Both the position numbers and the translations under genes were made by a program. From Ancistrus triradiatus (Eukaryota > Chordata > Actinopteri > Siluriformes > Loricariidae), in assembly GCA_025084515.1 (NCBI GenBank), contig JAJAGP010003162.1, positions 18,563 through 82,562 on the forward strand: DNA of 64,000 bases. Reading direction: 5' to 3'. Below, in pieces: positions 11,991 through 63,399 of this stretch. The notes under the pieces were generated by a model. It worked only from the letters and a program-made list of their open reading frames with translations, had not been told where the DNA came from and did no database searches. Numbering within the stretch: position 1 is the stretch's first letter; every line of letters starts with the position of its first letter.

Positions 11991-12226
11991 GTTAACGTAC
12001 TAGTCATGATCGCAGAGCTGTCCTTAATTATGCGCAGTGCTGCGGGGTGAAATGTTTCGGAATCAGCACGTACTTTCCATGTTGAAAGGCATGACGGGAG
12101 GCTGCGTTATGAGGAACAAAGTGTTACACAACTGCAGTTTCTCAATAAGCTGTTGTAGTGTTTCTTTTTCGTTTAAAGGATTGCCACCTGACCAAGTGCC
12201 TGCAGTTTTAAAGATGATTATTTAGA

Positions 12227-12538
12227 TTGGAGTGGTTAGGACGGTTGCCTCACAGCTCCGGTGTCCCCAGTTCGGTCCCGACCTCAGACTCCGCCTGTGT
12301 AGAGTTTGCATGTCTTCCTTGTATCTGTGTGGATTTACTCCGGTTTAATCCCATAGTCCAAACACATGTACGTTAGGCTAATGGTGTTTCTAAAGTGAAC
12401 TACGTCTATGAGCCCTACGCTGGATTGGCACCGTCTAGGGCTGATCCTGCCTTGCGCCCTGTGCCGCCCTCTAGGCACCGGCTTTTCCGCGACCCTGACC
12501 AGGATAAAGCGGATTAGAAAATTCATGAAGGAATGATT
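12227..12538 (+). repeat. tRNA-derived SINE, family B, near full length
   Basis: Head GGTTGCCTCACAGCTCCGG with CAGTTCGGTCCCGAC, middle AGAGTTTGCATGTCTTCC, end GACCCTGACCAGGATAAAGC and a GAATGA-type tail. Located upstream of RP2. Confidence 0.8.
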
Positions 12539-12599
12539 GAGATTGTAATTGAACATTAATATTTTACTATGCTTTAGACATTAATATCTTAATTTTCAT

Positions 12600-13038
12600 T
12601 TACGCACTAGTCAGAAGTAGTAGCCTGGCAGAGCCCATTCCTATCCAGGCACATTCACACATGCACATTCATTCATACTGGGTCAATTTAGAGCAGTGTT
12701 TCTCTATCCTGGTTCTGGAGCCCCACGCTCTGCACAATTTAGTGCTTCTTCTGTTTAAACAAACCCACTTTAACTCAATAACGGGCTTGTTAATGGCTGA
12801 GTAGTTGGATCAGGTGTGGCACCAGGACCAGGATTGAGAAATACTGATGTAGGGTAACCAGTTAACATAACGCATGTCTTTTGAATGTGGAAGGATCCTG
12901 GGGAGGCCAAAGTAAACGCACAGGGACATAAGAACATGCAAACTCCACACAGATGGAGTCTGAGGTTAGGCTCAAACCAATCATCTCTGGAGGAGTGAGG
13001 CAACCACGCTAACCACAAGCGCCACCGTGCCACCCGTC
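12600..13038 (-). repeat. tRNA-derived SINE, family B, split by a hAT-like element
   Basis: Reverse copy ending at the tRNA-like head GGCACGGTGGCGC... read on the minus strand. Interrupted at 12694-12846 by a short TIR element. Confidence 0.75.
12694..12846. mobile_element. Short hAT-like MITE inside SINE, copy 1
   Basis: Termini CAGTGTTTCTCTATCCTGG and CCAGGATTGAGAAATACTG are inverted repeats. Flanked by ATTTAGAG (12686-12693) and ATGTAGGG (12847-12854), a decayed 8-bp target duplication typical of hAT elements. A second copy at 22748-22883 sits at the same SINE position. Confidence 0.8.
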
Positions 13039-13256
13039 ATTGATTGTAATGCAGGGGCATCTTCAGACTGACTTTAAAAATTTTGCTGTGCCCCACTAAA
13101 ATCATATTGGTCAAAAGTCAAAGTTCATCCTTGATTGCTAAGCAGAACTACAGGAAACCACACTAAAATTCACTACAGGTACTACATTTCCCATAATGCC
13201 CCAGAGCCTTTCCAGATTCAGTTTCTTTCAGGTTTCCACATGGATTAATGGACATA

Positions 13257-14336
13257 CAGTGGGGCAAAAAGTATTTAGTCAGCCACTGATTGTGCAAGTT
13301 CTCCTATTTAGAAAGACGAGAGAGGTCTGTAATTTTCATCATAGGTACACTTCAACTATGAGAGACAAAATGAGAAGAAAAAAAACAGGAAATCACATTG
13401 TAGGATTTTTAAAGAATTTTATTGTAAATCATGATCACTAAGTATTTTGGTGACTCAGATCCTGCAGTTCCAGGCGTGTCCCCCTGCTTAAGCCAGTACA
13501 TGTCCAGGCCCGTCTGACGTTTCCCAGAGAGCATATGGATGATCCAGAAGAGGATTGGGAGAATATCATCTGGTCAGATGAAACCAAAATAGAACAAAAT
13601 AGAACTCGTCGTGTTTGAAGAAAGAAGAATGCTGAGTTGCATCCCAAGAACACCATACCTACTATGAAGCATGGGGCTGTTTTTCTGCAAAGGGGACAGG
13701 ACGACTGATCCGTTTGTTAATGGAAAGAATGAACGAGGCCATGTATCGTGAGATTTTAAGCCAAAACCTCCTTCCATCAGTGAGAGCATTGAAGATGGAA
13801 ACGCGGCTGGGTCTTCCAGCATGATAATGATCCCAAATACACTGCTGGGGCAATGAAGGAGTGGCTCCGTAAAAAGCATTTCAAGGTCCTGGAGTGGCCC
13901 TAGCCAGTCTCCAGACCTCAACCCCATAGAAAATTTGTGGAGGGAGTTGAAAGTCCGTGTTGCCCAGCGACAACCCCAAAACATCACTGCTCTAGAGGAG
14001 ATCTGCATGGAGGAATGGGCAAAAAAAAAAAACAGCTACAGTGTGTGCCAACCTGAGGAAGACTTACAGGAAACGTTTGTCCTCTGTCATTGCCAACAAA
14101 GGTTATGTTACAAAGTATTGAGTTGAACTTTTGTTATTGACCAAATACTTATTTTCCACCATAATTTACAATGAAATTCTTTAAAAATCCTACAATGTGA
14201 ATTCCTGGATTTTTTTTTCTCATTTTGTTTCTCGTAGTTGAAGTGTACCTATGATGAAAATTACAGACCTCTCTCATCTTTCTAAGTAAAAGAACTTGCA
14301 CAATCAGTGGCTGACTAAATACTTTTTGCCCCACTC
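13257..14336 (+). mobile_element. Tc1-like transposon, CAGTGGGGCAAAAAG family, complete ends
   Basis: Both terminal repeats are present (CAGTGGGGCAAAAAGTATTT and its reverse at 14290-14336), flanked by TA at 13255-13256 and 14337-14338. The transposase is a pseudogene with stops and frameshifts: recognisable pieces include a WSDETK-like core near 13570, then SPDLNPIENLW and QNITALEEICMEEW near 13905-14015. The N-terminal DNA-binding region is deleted. Confidence 0.9.
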
Positions 14337-14399
14337 TAGCTCATAGCTATACATTTTGGTTACCCACTTATTACCGTATAACCTACCAAAAGTACATTT

Positions 14400-15180
14400 T
14401 AGACCACTAAACTAAAGGCATTCATTAAACTAGCACAGACAAAAGTTATTGCAACTTATTACAATTCATGCAACTAATAAAAATCTTTAGTGTTAATTTG
14501 TACTTCATTTCTCATCAATGGCAGAGTAACACCCACAGTAGTGTTAAATCATTTCATCTATTTCTTTAACAGGCTTTTTTTATGCAGAGTTATTCCCCTA
14601 CGACTGAGCAGTTCAGCTGTGCCACTCTAAATTCTGTGTGACAAGTAGTCTGGAAATGCCCTCGCTAAAATGCCTTCAGTTAGAGAAGAAGAAGAGTGAA
14701 AACTTGTAAATCAGTATTAACCCAAAGCACATTGGTGCAATGAGAATGTGCTTTGTTGAAGTGGGCTTTGTTGGGCTTTCTGGGAGACTAATTAAAAACT
14801 ATTGAGCAGCTGGCCTGGAAGTGGAGATAGTGATTCTCATGGCTTCCTGATAATGCTCCTGTCCTGGAAGTGCAGATGGTGAGATAATACTTGGGTCAGA
14901 TTTGGAGGCTGAATAGTGTTAATTAGACAGGACCATATACCTTGGAAGGGATTTTCTTTTTAATCTAGATAGTCGCTGCAAAATAATTGCATATCTGACG
15001 AGATTATTTAAATGATCAGTTTAGTTTCCAATGGTGTGGAGAAAACTTTATGGGGGAATGTGAGAGTGATTGGAAGCTGTGGAAAAGATGGTTCTTCAAA
15101 GGATGTGTAACAAATTCAAGAGTGCTAAAATAAAACGTAAGTATGGGAACAGAAACTGCCCAGCTGGAACAACTGACAAA
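14400..15180. other. Intergenic, nothing recognised
   Basis: AT-rich unique-looking sequence with no ORF or repeat I recognise. Confidence 0.35.
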
Positions 15181-15202
15181 GTATGATGGTGGGAGGTGGA
15201 AC

Positions 15203-15383
15203 GTTGGTAGCCTAGCGGGTAAGGACTATGGACCAGAAGGTCCAGGGTTCAAATCCCACCTCTTTCAGCTGCCACTGTTGGGTCCTTGAGCAAGACCCTT
15301 AACCCACAATTGCTTGGATTGTAAGATTATATCAATTGTAAGTCGCTCTGGATAAGGGTGTCTGCTGAATGCTGTAAATGGAA
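15203..15383 (+). repeat. tRNA-derived SINE, family A
   Basis: GGTAGCCTAGCGGGTAAGG head, GGGTTCAAATCC B-box and GGATAAGGGTGTCTGCTGAA tail; a short deletion in the head. Confidence 0.88.
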
Positions 15384-15819
15384 ATGGAAATGTATAAAAA
15401 CAGAGAACTGACTAATTGGAATAATTGATAAAATAGGAAAACAGAAACTGGAATAATTGGAGTAGGAGATGTTTCTGTTGTCATGGGAGTATCTAAGAGA
15501 CTAAAAATAATGATGTTTTGATGACATCAGTTGAACTAAAAAAAATAACATCAAATGATACATGATGGAAAAACAAGGAGTTGGATTGAAAACCAGACAA
15601 AACCAAAAAGTAGCACCATTGTAAAGAAATGGTAAAAGTATAAAATCTTCTCTCTGAGTTATCCAATCGCTCCAGGGACTGATTTAGTTTGTTGTTTGAT
15701 TTGCTGAGCCTTCAGTAAAAAAAAAATGTTTAAAAAAAAATTGTCTTTGTATATTAAACTAGCAGGTGATTTTTCTACTATTTCTTAGTCACCAAACACA
15801 GTTTAAGCATATGTGGATG

Positions 15820-16100
15820 CACACACAAGTTTGTCTCTCCATCATTGTGGGTACCTTCCATTGACATTATGATCACTGTAGCTAATTAATGCAACACCTG
15901 CACCTACTCTTACCTTAATCTCAGTAACCTAAAGCAAATCTTTTGACTCTTTTGGTTTTTCGAAATACAGTTAGAGTTTTTGTAAAAACAAACAGACAAA
16001 AAAAAAACACTTTCCTCATGGGGACCAGCTAGGTGTCCCCACCATGTACAAAATGTCAGACCTTTCTATCGTGGGGACATTTGGGACACACACAAAAAGT
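15820..16100. repeat. Interspersed repeat, GGGGAC type, copy 2
   Basis: Diverged copy of 10820-11065 (CAAGTTTGTCTCTCCATCA, GACATTATGATCACTGTAGC). Confidence 0.5.
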
Positions 16101-16306
16101 GGTCTTCATGGAAGAATTGCAAACCAAAAGCCATGGTTTAGAGAGGCTCAGGCAAAAACCAAGTGACTCACCTATGCACAAAAACACAAGGATTGGGGTA
16201 CAATACATTGGCAATAACATAAGACAAAACATAAGATTTTTGAATACTTTGAATACTGAAGGGCTGGAAAGCACCACATGAATCATTGTCTGCATTCAAC
16301 TGGGAA

Positions 16307-16484
16307 CTTGAGTGTTGAGTTGAAGGCAACTGGACTTCTTCTTGGTTCTTGAAGACGTTTAACCTATCATTCAGAAAGCCTTCTGCAGTGGAGACATAAG
16401 AACTGAAGAATCCTTTTCGGATGAGAGGTGAAATGTATTCAAGAACCAAGAAGAAGTCCGGTTGCCTTCAACTCAACACTCAAG
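16307..16484. repeat. Long hairpin: 47-bp arms, 84-bp loop
   Basis: Arm 16307-16353 (CTTGAGTGTTGAGTTGAAGG...) is the reverse complement of 16438-16484 with one mismatch. The loop runs 16354-16437. It could be a foldback transposon or part of a larger repeat; I do not recognise the family. Confidence 0.8.
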
Positions 16485-16499
16485 TGTACCATGACCTGG

Positions 16500-17700
16500 A
16501 TAACTGAAAATGTAAACAGACGTTCAACCGTGAAGCATGATGCTGGTTCCCTGCAGGTTTAATGCTGTATTTCTGCAAATGGATTTCTGGATTTGGTAAA
16601 CATTGATGGCTTTCTCACCGCTGAGAAGTGCAGGAGGTTTCATAACCATCATGTGTCAGTCTAACATTACATGAAGAGACAGAAAGTGAGCAAGTGAGAC
16701 AACCAAGGTCTTCAGGAGAATTGTGGCAGGTCCCCAGGAGGCTTGGTACAACTTATCAGCTGATTACCTTCAAAAGCAACAGGCCAGTGTAGCTAAGAGA
16801 ACTGATGCTGTTTTCAAAGCTCAGGATGGTCACACAAAATGTGGATTTAGTTTATGTTTGTCAAGTTTATGTTTGCAAAGTAAATGTGTGTAAATCTAAA
16901 ATTCCCAAATCTAAGTTTCCCAACTTTAAGTTTCCCAATTCTGCACTAATGCAGGACACTTAACATAAACACAATACTGTTAAACATTTTTTTCACAGCA
17001 GTGGATATAGCTGTGTACTGTATACACCCTGGGTGGGGTTTGCAACACAAAGCTTATTGGTGTGTTTGACAAAATGACACCCTGTCCATAGTGTACCTGC
17101 AGTCAGTAAGTTCCAGGTTATGCTCAAGACTCTCTCCAATGATCCTGAGCAGGTTAAATGAGGGTGGCTTTGAAAGTACTAACTGTAGTTCATCTGATAC
17201 TATCTGATACTACATTCAGTGGTAAGGGTCCACCATAGTAACACCAAATGAATTGATTAATTGATGATCATTTGAACATTATTTCAACAAATTTAACATT
17301 ATTTACAATTTCTATTTAGAGGTAGACGTGTCTTATAGTGTGACCAGTGTACGTTTACAGGGTCTTATAATAAATACACCAGATGCACTCATAGGAGCAA
17401 AATATGAACCTCTATGAAACTTCCATGTTAGTGTCACCGATGTGTTGAGAATGGTCCACCACCAACCAAATAATTTGGTTAGTGATGGCGATCCATTTAC
17501 ACTGAAGTAAAAGTTGTGGACTGGCAAACTGTGTTTAGTATCTGATGTTCTAAAGTCGTTGATGGTGTGTAAAGCAACATATGAAACTGAAAACGAGAGA
17601 ATTTAAAAACTGACATCCTTTTTATCTCTATTAAATCTTTTATTACTTTCCACAAATGAACACATGATGGCACTGTGAGACACTTTTTTAATTGGTTTAG
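16500..17700. other. Intergenic, nothing recognised
   Basis: No supported gene. The stretch near 16500-16700 has the feel of a decayed transposon but no diagnostic motif. Confidence 0.3.
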
Positions 17701-17704
17701 GCGA

Positions 17705-17842
17705 ACATTTACATTTATGCCATTTAGCCTGCGTCCTTATCCAGAGCGACTTACAACTCATAAAACCTTACAATCCAAGCAACTGTGGTTTAAGGGCCTT
17801 GCTTAAGGACCCAACAGTGGCAGCTTGACAGGGGTGGGATTT
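17705..17842 (-). repeat. tRNA-derived SINE, family A, truncated
   Basis: Reverse copy lacking its tRNA-like head; it stops at GGTGGGATTTC, where a family B SINE begins. Confidence 0.8.
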
Positions 17843-18137
17843 CCTCCCCATGTGGCTCGATCTGGGTTCTTTCTGTGTGGAGCCTGCATGTTCTCCATGT
17901 GAGTTTACTCCTGGTCCTCTATTTTCCTCCCACAGTCCAAATACATGCGTGTTAGGTTAACAGGTGTCTCTAAAGTGCCCCTATTGTTTGCGTGAGTGTA
18001 TGAGTTTGTGAGGGAGTGTGCCCTATGATGGATTGGTGCCATGTCTATTGTTGTTCCTGCCTTGCGCCATATGCTGCGGGCTGGGCACCGACCCTGTCCC
18101 TGTCCAGGATCAACAAAATAATAAAAGTGAATGAATG
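17843..18137 (+). repeat. tRNA-derived SINE, family B
   Basis: GGTTCTTTCTGTGTGGAGCC, CCCACAGTCCAAATACATGC, GACCCTGTCCCTGTCCAGGA and a GTGAATGAATGA tail. Confidence 0.8.
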
Positions 18138-18849
18138 ATTTTTTAACACTATGACAGTTCTGAGCACTCTGTGCACTCCCAGTTGCTATTTTTTTGTAAA
18201 CCCAACACCCAACCTTCTTGCTGCAGGCCACACCTGGGATTTGAACTCAGACAGTGCTAGTTCCTGCAGTTGCCTCTACCCACTGAACCATCAGAGCTAA
18301 GGGAGTTAACCAGAGTATGTAGAGAAAGCCCACACAGACAGTGGTAGGCTTGACCTTGTGTCTCTGGAGTTGTGAGACAACAACCAGTTCCATAATTATT
18401 AAACCAGTATTGCTTAAATTAAACTTGATCATATGTCTGGTGGTTTATAGGTCCTTCCTCTCTGCAGCATTCAAGCTGTACAACTATCTACATTAACAAT
18501 CGATCTCTGAAATGTAGAATCCAACTGACTCATCTGCCACGAAAACCATGTTTTCCAGATAGTTGTATTGTCCCTCCATTAATGTTTGCCCTTCAAAGAC
18601 TTCCCAAGATTTATATTTTTATATTTATAAAAACATTTTCCGATTCACAGTTGTTGCTACATTACAATCCATATATTTTATATTTCCTTTCATATTTTGT
18701 ATTTTGCTTCAACATTTATTGTCTTGTATTGCTATTAGTGTTGGACTACATTCCCAACAGTGATTAATATTATGATATCTTACAGCATGTCATGTTTTAA
18801 TGCTGCTTTTCCTTGTCAGAGTCAGGGCTCTGGTCATGGGCATGAGGTT

Positions 18850-19370
18850 AAGCATCTACCACTCATCTAACGATTCTCTAACAGTTGTCTACCCATGATC
18901 CACCACTTACTTGCCAATTCTCTACCACTTTATCAAACGTCTACCAGTTATCTATACATACACTATGCACCACATACATACTATGTCTCCACCACTTACC
19001 AATTACTCACCGGTTATCCATTAAACATCAACCACTCATTCACCACTCAGCTGTCACCACTCACCAGTCATCGGTCATTAGCCACTTGCCTGACGATCCT
19101 CTATCAATCATGTAGTAAATAATCTACAACATCTTACACTCACCTACTATTACTCTACATGTACCAATCTTCTACCACTTACCACTTACTGTCCAATCAC
19201 CTAACAATCAACTAACTTTCACCAACTGACCCTCTACTAATGATCTACAACCTCATTTACTAAACATCTACCAATCATCAACCACTCATCCACCAATTCC
19301 CTACTGATCATATACTGCTCATCTCCAACTTACCCATCAATTTTCTACCAATCAGCTACCACTGTAGGTT
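18850..19370. repeat. Degenerate CTACCA/ATCA tandem array
   Basis: About 520 bp built from variable units around TCTACCA, CACTCATC and ACCAATCA. It is pyrimidine/A-rich on the plus strand and complementary in character to the TGGTAG array at 19925-21425. Confidence 0.75.
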
Positions 19371-19394
19371 GCTGCAACCTAACTGTTAGCACAA

Positions 19395-19591
19395 GTTGCA
19401 AGATGGGAACTAATCCTGGGTAGTTCACTGGTTCATCGCATTTCACATGCATTCACTCACTCACACTAGGACATTTTTTGGATATGTCAATTGACCTAAC
19501 AAGTGTCTTTGGACTGTGAGAGAAAAACAGAGTACTCGGGTCTCTGGAGCTGCAATACAAGAGTACTAACCACTGTGTCACTGTGGCACCC
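19395..19591 (-). repeat. tRNA-derived SINE, family B, degenerate
   Basis: Reverse copy: GTCTTTGGACTGTGAGAGAA and CACTGTGTCACTGTGGCACC. Sits between the two opposite-oriented arrays. Confidence 0.65.
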
Positions 19592-19924
19592 CAACAACAC
19601 ATGTTTATACTATTAACTATATGATTGAATGCATATTTTACATTGTGGTCTTTTTGATGTATTTTTTTTAAATAATACACAATGTTAACTGTCAAACACG
19701 TAAAGTGGGCTATGAGCAACAGTGCGAAAAATTCCTGTAGGAAGTATAAACTCTCTTGGTTAATGTAAAAACAAATGTTTTTGAACAAAATCTGATGACT
19801 CCTTGCTTAATTTGGTGGGAAGGAAGCTAGAGAGCATGGTAGGAAACCTGAATGTCCTGTTTTCTTTCGTCAGGGTAACAGTCATGAACCTTTTTGCTTT
19901 TTTGGGTTATGAACTTTTTGAGAT

Positions 19925-21425
19925 TCCTTACAGTAGTAGTAGGTGACTGGTAGGGTATTAATGGAGGGGTGGCAGTTTATTGGTAGAGACCTGGTAGATG
20001 ATTAGAGCATGATAGTTAGATGATTGGTAGAGAATGAATGGCTAAGTGGCAGATGACTGGTAGATGTTTGGTAGATATACTGGTATCTTATTGCTGGGAA
20101 CTGGTTGGAGTAGTTTTGGATTGTTAGGGAATTAGTGGATAAGGTAGATGGTAGGTGATTGTTAGATGTTTAGATGTATGGTAAATTATTGGTAGGGAAT
20201 TAATGGGTAAGTGGTAGAAGGGTGGTAGATGATTTGGTATATGTTTAATAGATGTGGACGTATAGACGAATAGCGGTAGACGATTGGTGCAAGTCTAGTA
20301 GATGTTTGGTAGTTGGGTAGAGAAGTAAGTTATAGATGATTGGTAGACATCGGTAGATGTAGTGGTAGATTATTGCTGGGAATTGGATGTTGTAGTTGAG
20401 GATTGGTAAAGAATTGGTGGATAAGTGATAGATGATTGGTTGATGTTTAGATGTTTGGTAGATAACTGGCAGAGAATTAATGGTAGATGTAGTTGTAAAT
20501 GATTGGTAGAGAAATGGAAATTGAGTGGTAGATGGTAGATGACTGGTTGACTTTGGTAAATGTGATGGTAGATTATTGGTGGGAATTAATTGGAGTAGTT
20601 GATGAATGAACCAGGCTGACATGGTGAGGTGGTGAGTAGCACTGTCACCTCAGAGTGAGAAGTTCAATCCCAGGTGGATGTGTCTGGGTCCTTTCTGTGT
20701 AAAGTCTGCATGCTATTGGTTACTCTAAAGTGGCCCTAGCATGTGAGTGTGTGTGCCCTACACTGGATTGACTCCCTTTCTGGTAGATGTGGTGGAAGGT
20801 AGATGATTGGTAGGGAATTAACGGGTAAGTGGTAGAAGAGTGGTAAATGGTATATGTTTAATAGATGTAGTGGTAAATGAATGCTAGAGAATTGATGGAA
20901 GAACGGTTGATGATTGTCAGAGAATAGGAGAATGAGTGGTAGATGATTAGTAGATGTTTAGAATATTTTTTCTAGATGATTGGTAGAAAATTAATGGGTA
21001 AGTGGTAGATGAGTAATAGTATGTGATTGGGTGTAGTGGTAGATGATTGGTAGAAAAGTGATGTAAGTTGTAGATGAGCGGTATATGAGTAGTAGAGAAT
21101 TAGGTGATGAGTAGTATTGATGGTAGCTGATTGGAAAATATAGCTGCAGATCATTAGCAGATGGTTAGTTGGTGAATTAATGACAATTGATGAGTGGTGA
21201 ATTATTGGTAAACGCTGTAGCTACATAGTAGGTGAGTGTAACATGTAGTAGATGACTGACTGGATTGTCAGGCAAATGGTAGATGATTGATAGCTGAGTA
21301 GTGAATGTGTGGTAAGTGTTTAGTGGATAATTTGTGAGTAATTGGTAAATTGAGGAGGGTAATAAATTATTTGTAGATGACTAGTAGATGTTTGGTAAAG
21401 TGATAGAAAATTGGCGAGTAAGTGT
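19925..21425. repeat. Degenerate TGGTAGATGATT tandem array
   Basis: About 1.5 kb of units resembling GATTGGTAGATGTTTGGTAG and GGTAGAGAATTAATGGGTAAG, without a strict period. Interrupted by a family B SINE (20619-20780), and followed by a family A SINE (21427-21609) and a short residual TGGTAG stretch to about 21690. Confidence 0.8.
20619..20780 (+). repeat. tRNA-derived SINE, family B, inside the TGGTAG array
   Basis: GTGAGTAGCACTGTCACCTC, GTTCAATCCCAGGTGGATG, and CCTACACTGGATTGACTCCC. Confidence 0.7.
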
Positions 21426-21426
21426 T

Positions 21427-21609
21427 TGTGGTAGCCTAGTGGTTAAGGTACTGTACTATGGACCAAAGGGTCCAGGGTTCAAATCCCACCTCTGCCAAGT
21501 TGCCACTGTTGGGTCCTTGAGCAAGACCCTTAACCCAATTGCTTGGATTGTAAGATTGTATCAATTGTAAGTCGCTCTGGATACGGGCGTCTGCTAAATG
21601 CTGTAAAAT
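21427..21609 (+). repeat. tRNA-derived SINE, family A
   Basis: GTGGTAGCCTAGTGGTTAAG head, GGGTTCAAATCC B-box, GGATACGGGCGTCTGCTAAA tail. Inserted at the downstream end of the TGGTAG array, about 220 bp before the SLC9A7 start. Confidence 0.9.
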
Positions 21610-21689
21610 GGTAGAGTATTGGTAGATGCTTAGCAAATGTGGTGGTAAAGAAATGATGGTAAACGGCGGATTAGAAGTAGGTGAGTAGA

Positions 21690-21828
21690 ATAGCAGTAAT
21701 GAGCTCAGGCTCCACTGGACGGCGCCCTGTGGCTTTAAGCGCTACAGCCGTGGAACCGGCTCTTGTTTTGCTTGGCGCTATCTTCTCGTAGTATCACAGC
21801 CACGAAGCCTGCACTATCATACCGCAGC
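21690..21828 (+). promoter_or_regulatory. SLC9A7 proximal promoter / 5' UTR
   Basis: A short GC-richer stretch (GGACGGCGCCCTGTGG, then GTGGAACCGGC) directly before the start codon, in contrast to the AT-rich TGGTAG array that ends just upstream. No TATA box or clear initiator recognised. Assignment is by position only. Confidence 0.4.
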
Positions 21829-61663
<39,835 letters not shown>

Positions 61664-62200
61664 GTACCACCTTCTGTTCTCTCTACTGACCTCACCATTT
61701 CATCCCACTCAGTTCACCTTACCTCATTGGGGCAGATTTTCCAGAGTGGCCAGTCATCATGTTTTAGTCATATTTCGTTTTCACACACCCAAGGGAAGTT
61801 ACAATGACTGAGGCAGCACTTTTGACTGGAAGAGCAAAAGATGGCTTTTGAGTTGAGATTGAAATAAGGTCATGCTTGTACATTCTCTGAGGTGTTTCGG
61901 TAGTGCAGGCTGAAATATCTGGCTCCGACTGAAGGAAGTTCTGTGATGGCGACTGTAAGGTCTGAGGATCTAGGTGAGCAGTTCTGTGTATGATGGCAGC
62001 CAGAGGGCAGCACTATGCTGCTTTTGAAGCTGCCCTTGGCCTTGCTAGTTCTACTAAATGTAGTGTCTTTGAGGGAAGAGGATGTGAAACTGTGTTGCTC
62101 TTGGGACCAAATCATATGTTTTTATTAGTGCTCTTAAAACCGTTTCAAGGAGTAGTTGAGTTTTCGAATTGGTAAAAGAGGTGTTTTGAAGCATTGCCTT
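61664..62200. other. SLC9A7 intron 9, nothing recognised
   Basis: No repeat or exon identified. CTGCCTTGGGC-like segments recur near 63150 but without a clear family. Confidence 0.3.
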
Positions 62201-62202
62201 GG

Positions 62203-62932
62203 GCCTTTTCACACCGAGTCCGATTTTTATGGATGTAAAAAACGGATGCAGTTTGTATGTAGTGGTACCTTCACACCAAGTCAAGTTTTGGTCTAAACTC
62301 TATGAAAATGCGGGAAAGCGACAGAAGAGGAAGAAATGGATTCCTCGAACAGCAGCAGTAGTGATGATGAAATGGTCTTTTTTTTTATATTAAGCACTGC
62401 AACTAAATGACGCTCATGTTGGGTTCACCCCACTACTACACGGAGAGTTTCACCGACTCATTCAAGAACATTGTGCGCATGAACAGACTAGAATGCACTT
62501 CCATAAACATGACCGTGGTTCCTTAAAGTCACTGTACTCACTGTCATCATTCCTCAGCCTTTCAGCTATATTCTGCCAGATATTTTCTTTAACTGATATT
62601 TTCTTTAATCCACATCTTTAAAGTCAACGTGTTACTTGTCACATAAGCTCTGGCGCTCTGCTACGAGCAGGATTAGCTGTCGTGTCGCCATCTTGACACT
62701 CATTTGTTTGGGTTGCAACCATGACAACGGAGCTCTGAATGGTCAGCCTGACTTTTAACGCATCCGAACAAAACAGAAATTAGCACAGGCTAATGTTTAC
62801 GCAGCGCTGCAGTCCGTTAGTTTCGGACACGGAGTGAAGGACGGCGTTAATATACGTGTACCCCCCCCAAAAAAAAATTAAAAAATTGACGAGTAAAAAA
62901 CGGACTCGGTGTCAAAAGGCCCTGAGACTTGA
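62203..62932. mobile_element. Non-autonomous DNA transposon, CTTTTCACACCGAGTC type
   Basis: Ends GGGCCTTTTCACACCGAGTC and GACTCGGTGTCAAAAGGCCC are inverted repeats. Interior matches 25510-26165 in reverse. No transposase. Confidence 0.82.
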
Positions 62933-63176
62933 GTGTAATAACTTTGTATTCCTGTCTACTGAGAAGAGAATGGATGGGTAGAGAATAGTAACTAGTGCTG
63001 AGGATTAACAAAGATTAGAAGAGCTAATTGTTTCGGTTGACAAGACTGGACGCTACTGGCTGCTGTCGGAAAAATAAACCTCCACTCTTAAATAGCACCT
63101 GGAGACTGTCTGCTTAACTTATCCTGAGCTTTCAAATTGGTAAAAAGAAGAGAGTATTGAAGCACTGCCTCAGACT

Positions 63177-63376
63177 TACATTTACATTTACAGCATTTAC
63201 CAGACGCCCTTATCCAGAGCGACTTACAATTGGTACAGTCTTACAATCCAAGCAATAGTGGATTAAGGGCCTTGCTCAAGGACCCAACAGTGGCAGCTTG
63301 GCAGAGGTGGGATTTGAACCCTGGACCATTTGGTGCATAGTCCAGTACCTTAACCGCTAGGCTACCATAGTCCACA
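63177..63376 (-). repeat. tRNA-derived SINE, family A, full length
   Basis: TACATTTACAGCATTTACCA through GGGATTTGAACCCTGGACC to CGCTAGGCTACCATAGTCC; little diverged, so probably a younger copy. Confidence 0.9.
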
Positions 63377-63399
63377 GTCACAGACTTGATTGCAATAAC

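Noticed and set aside
12037..12225. Small protein upstream of RP2
   Set aside because: No resemblance to any family, no splice context and ends near a SINE; chance frame.
19925..21425. CRISPR-like spaced repeats
   Set aside because: Units vary in length and sequence with no constant repeat and unique spacer; it is a degenerate minisatellite in a vertebrate genome.
21763..21828. N-terminal extension of SLC9A7 from an in-frame TTG
   Set aside because: No ATG; the ATG at 21829 has a purine at -3 and begins a hydrophobic leader like the family's.
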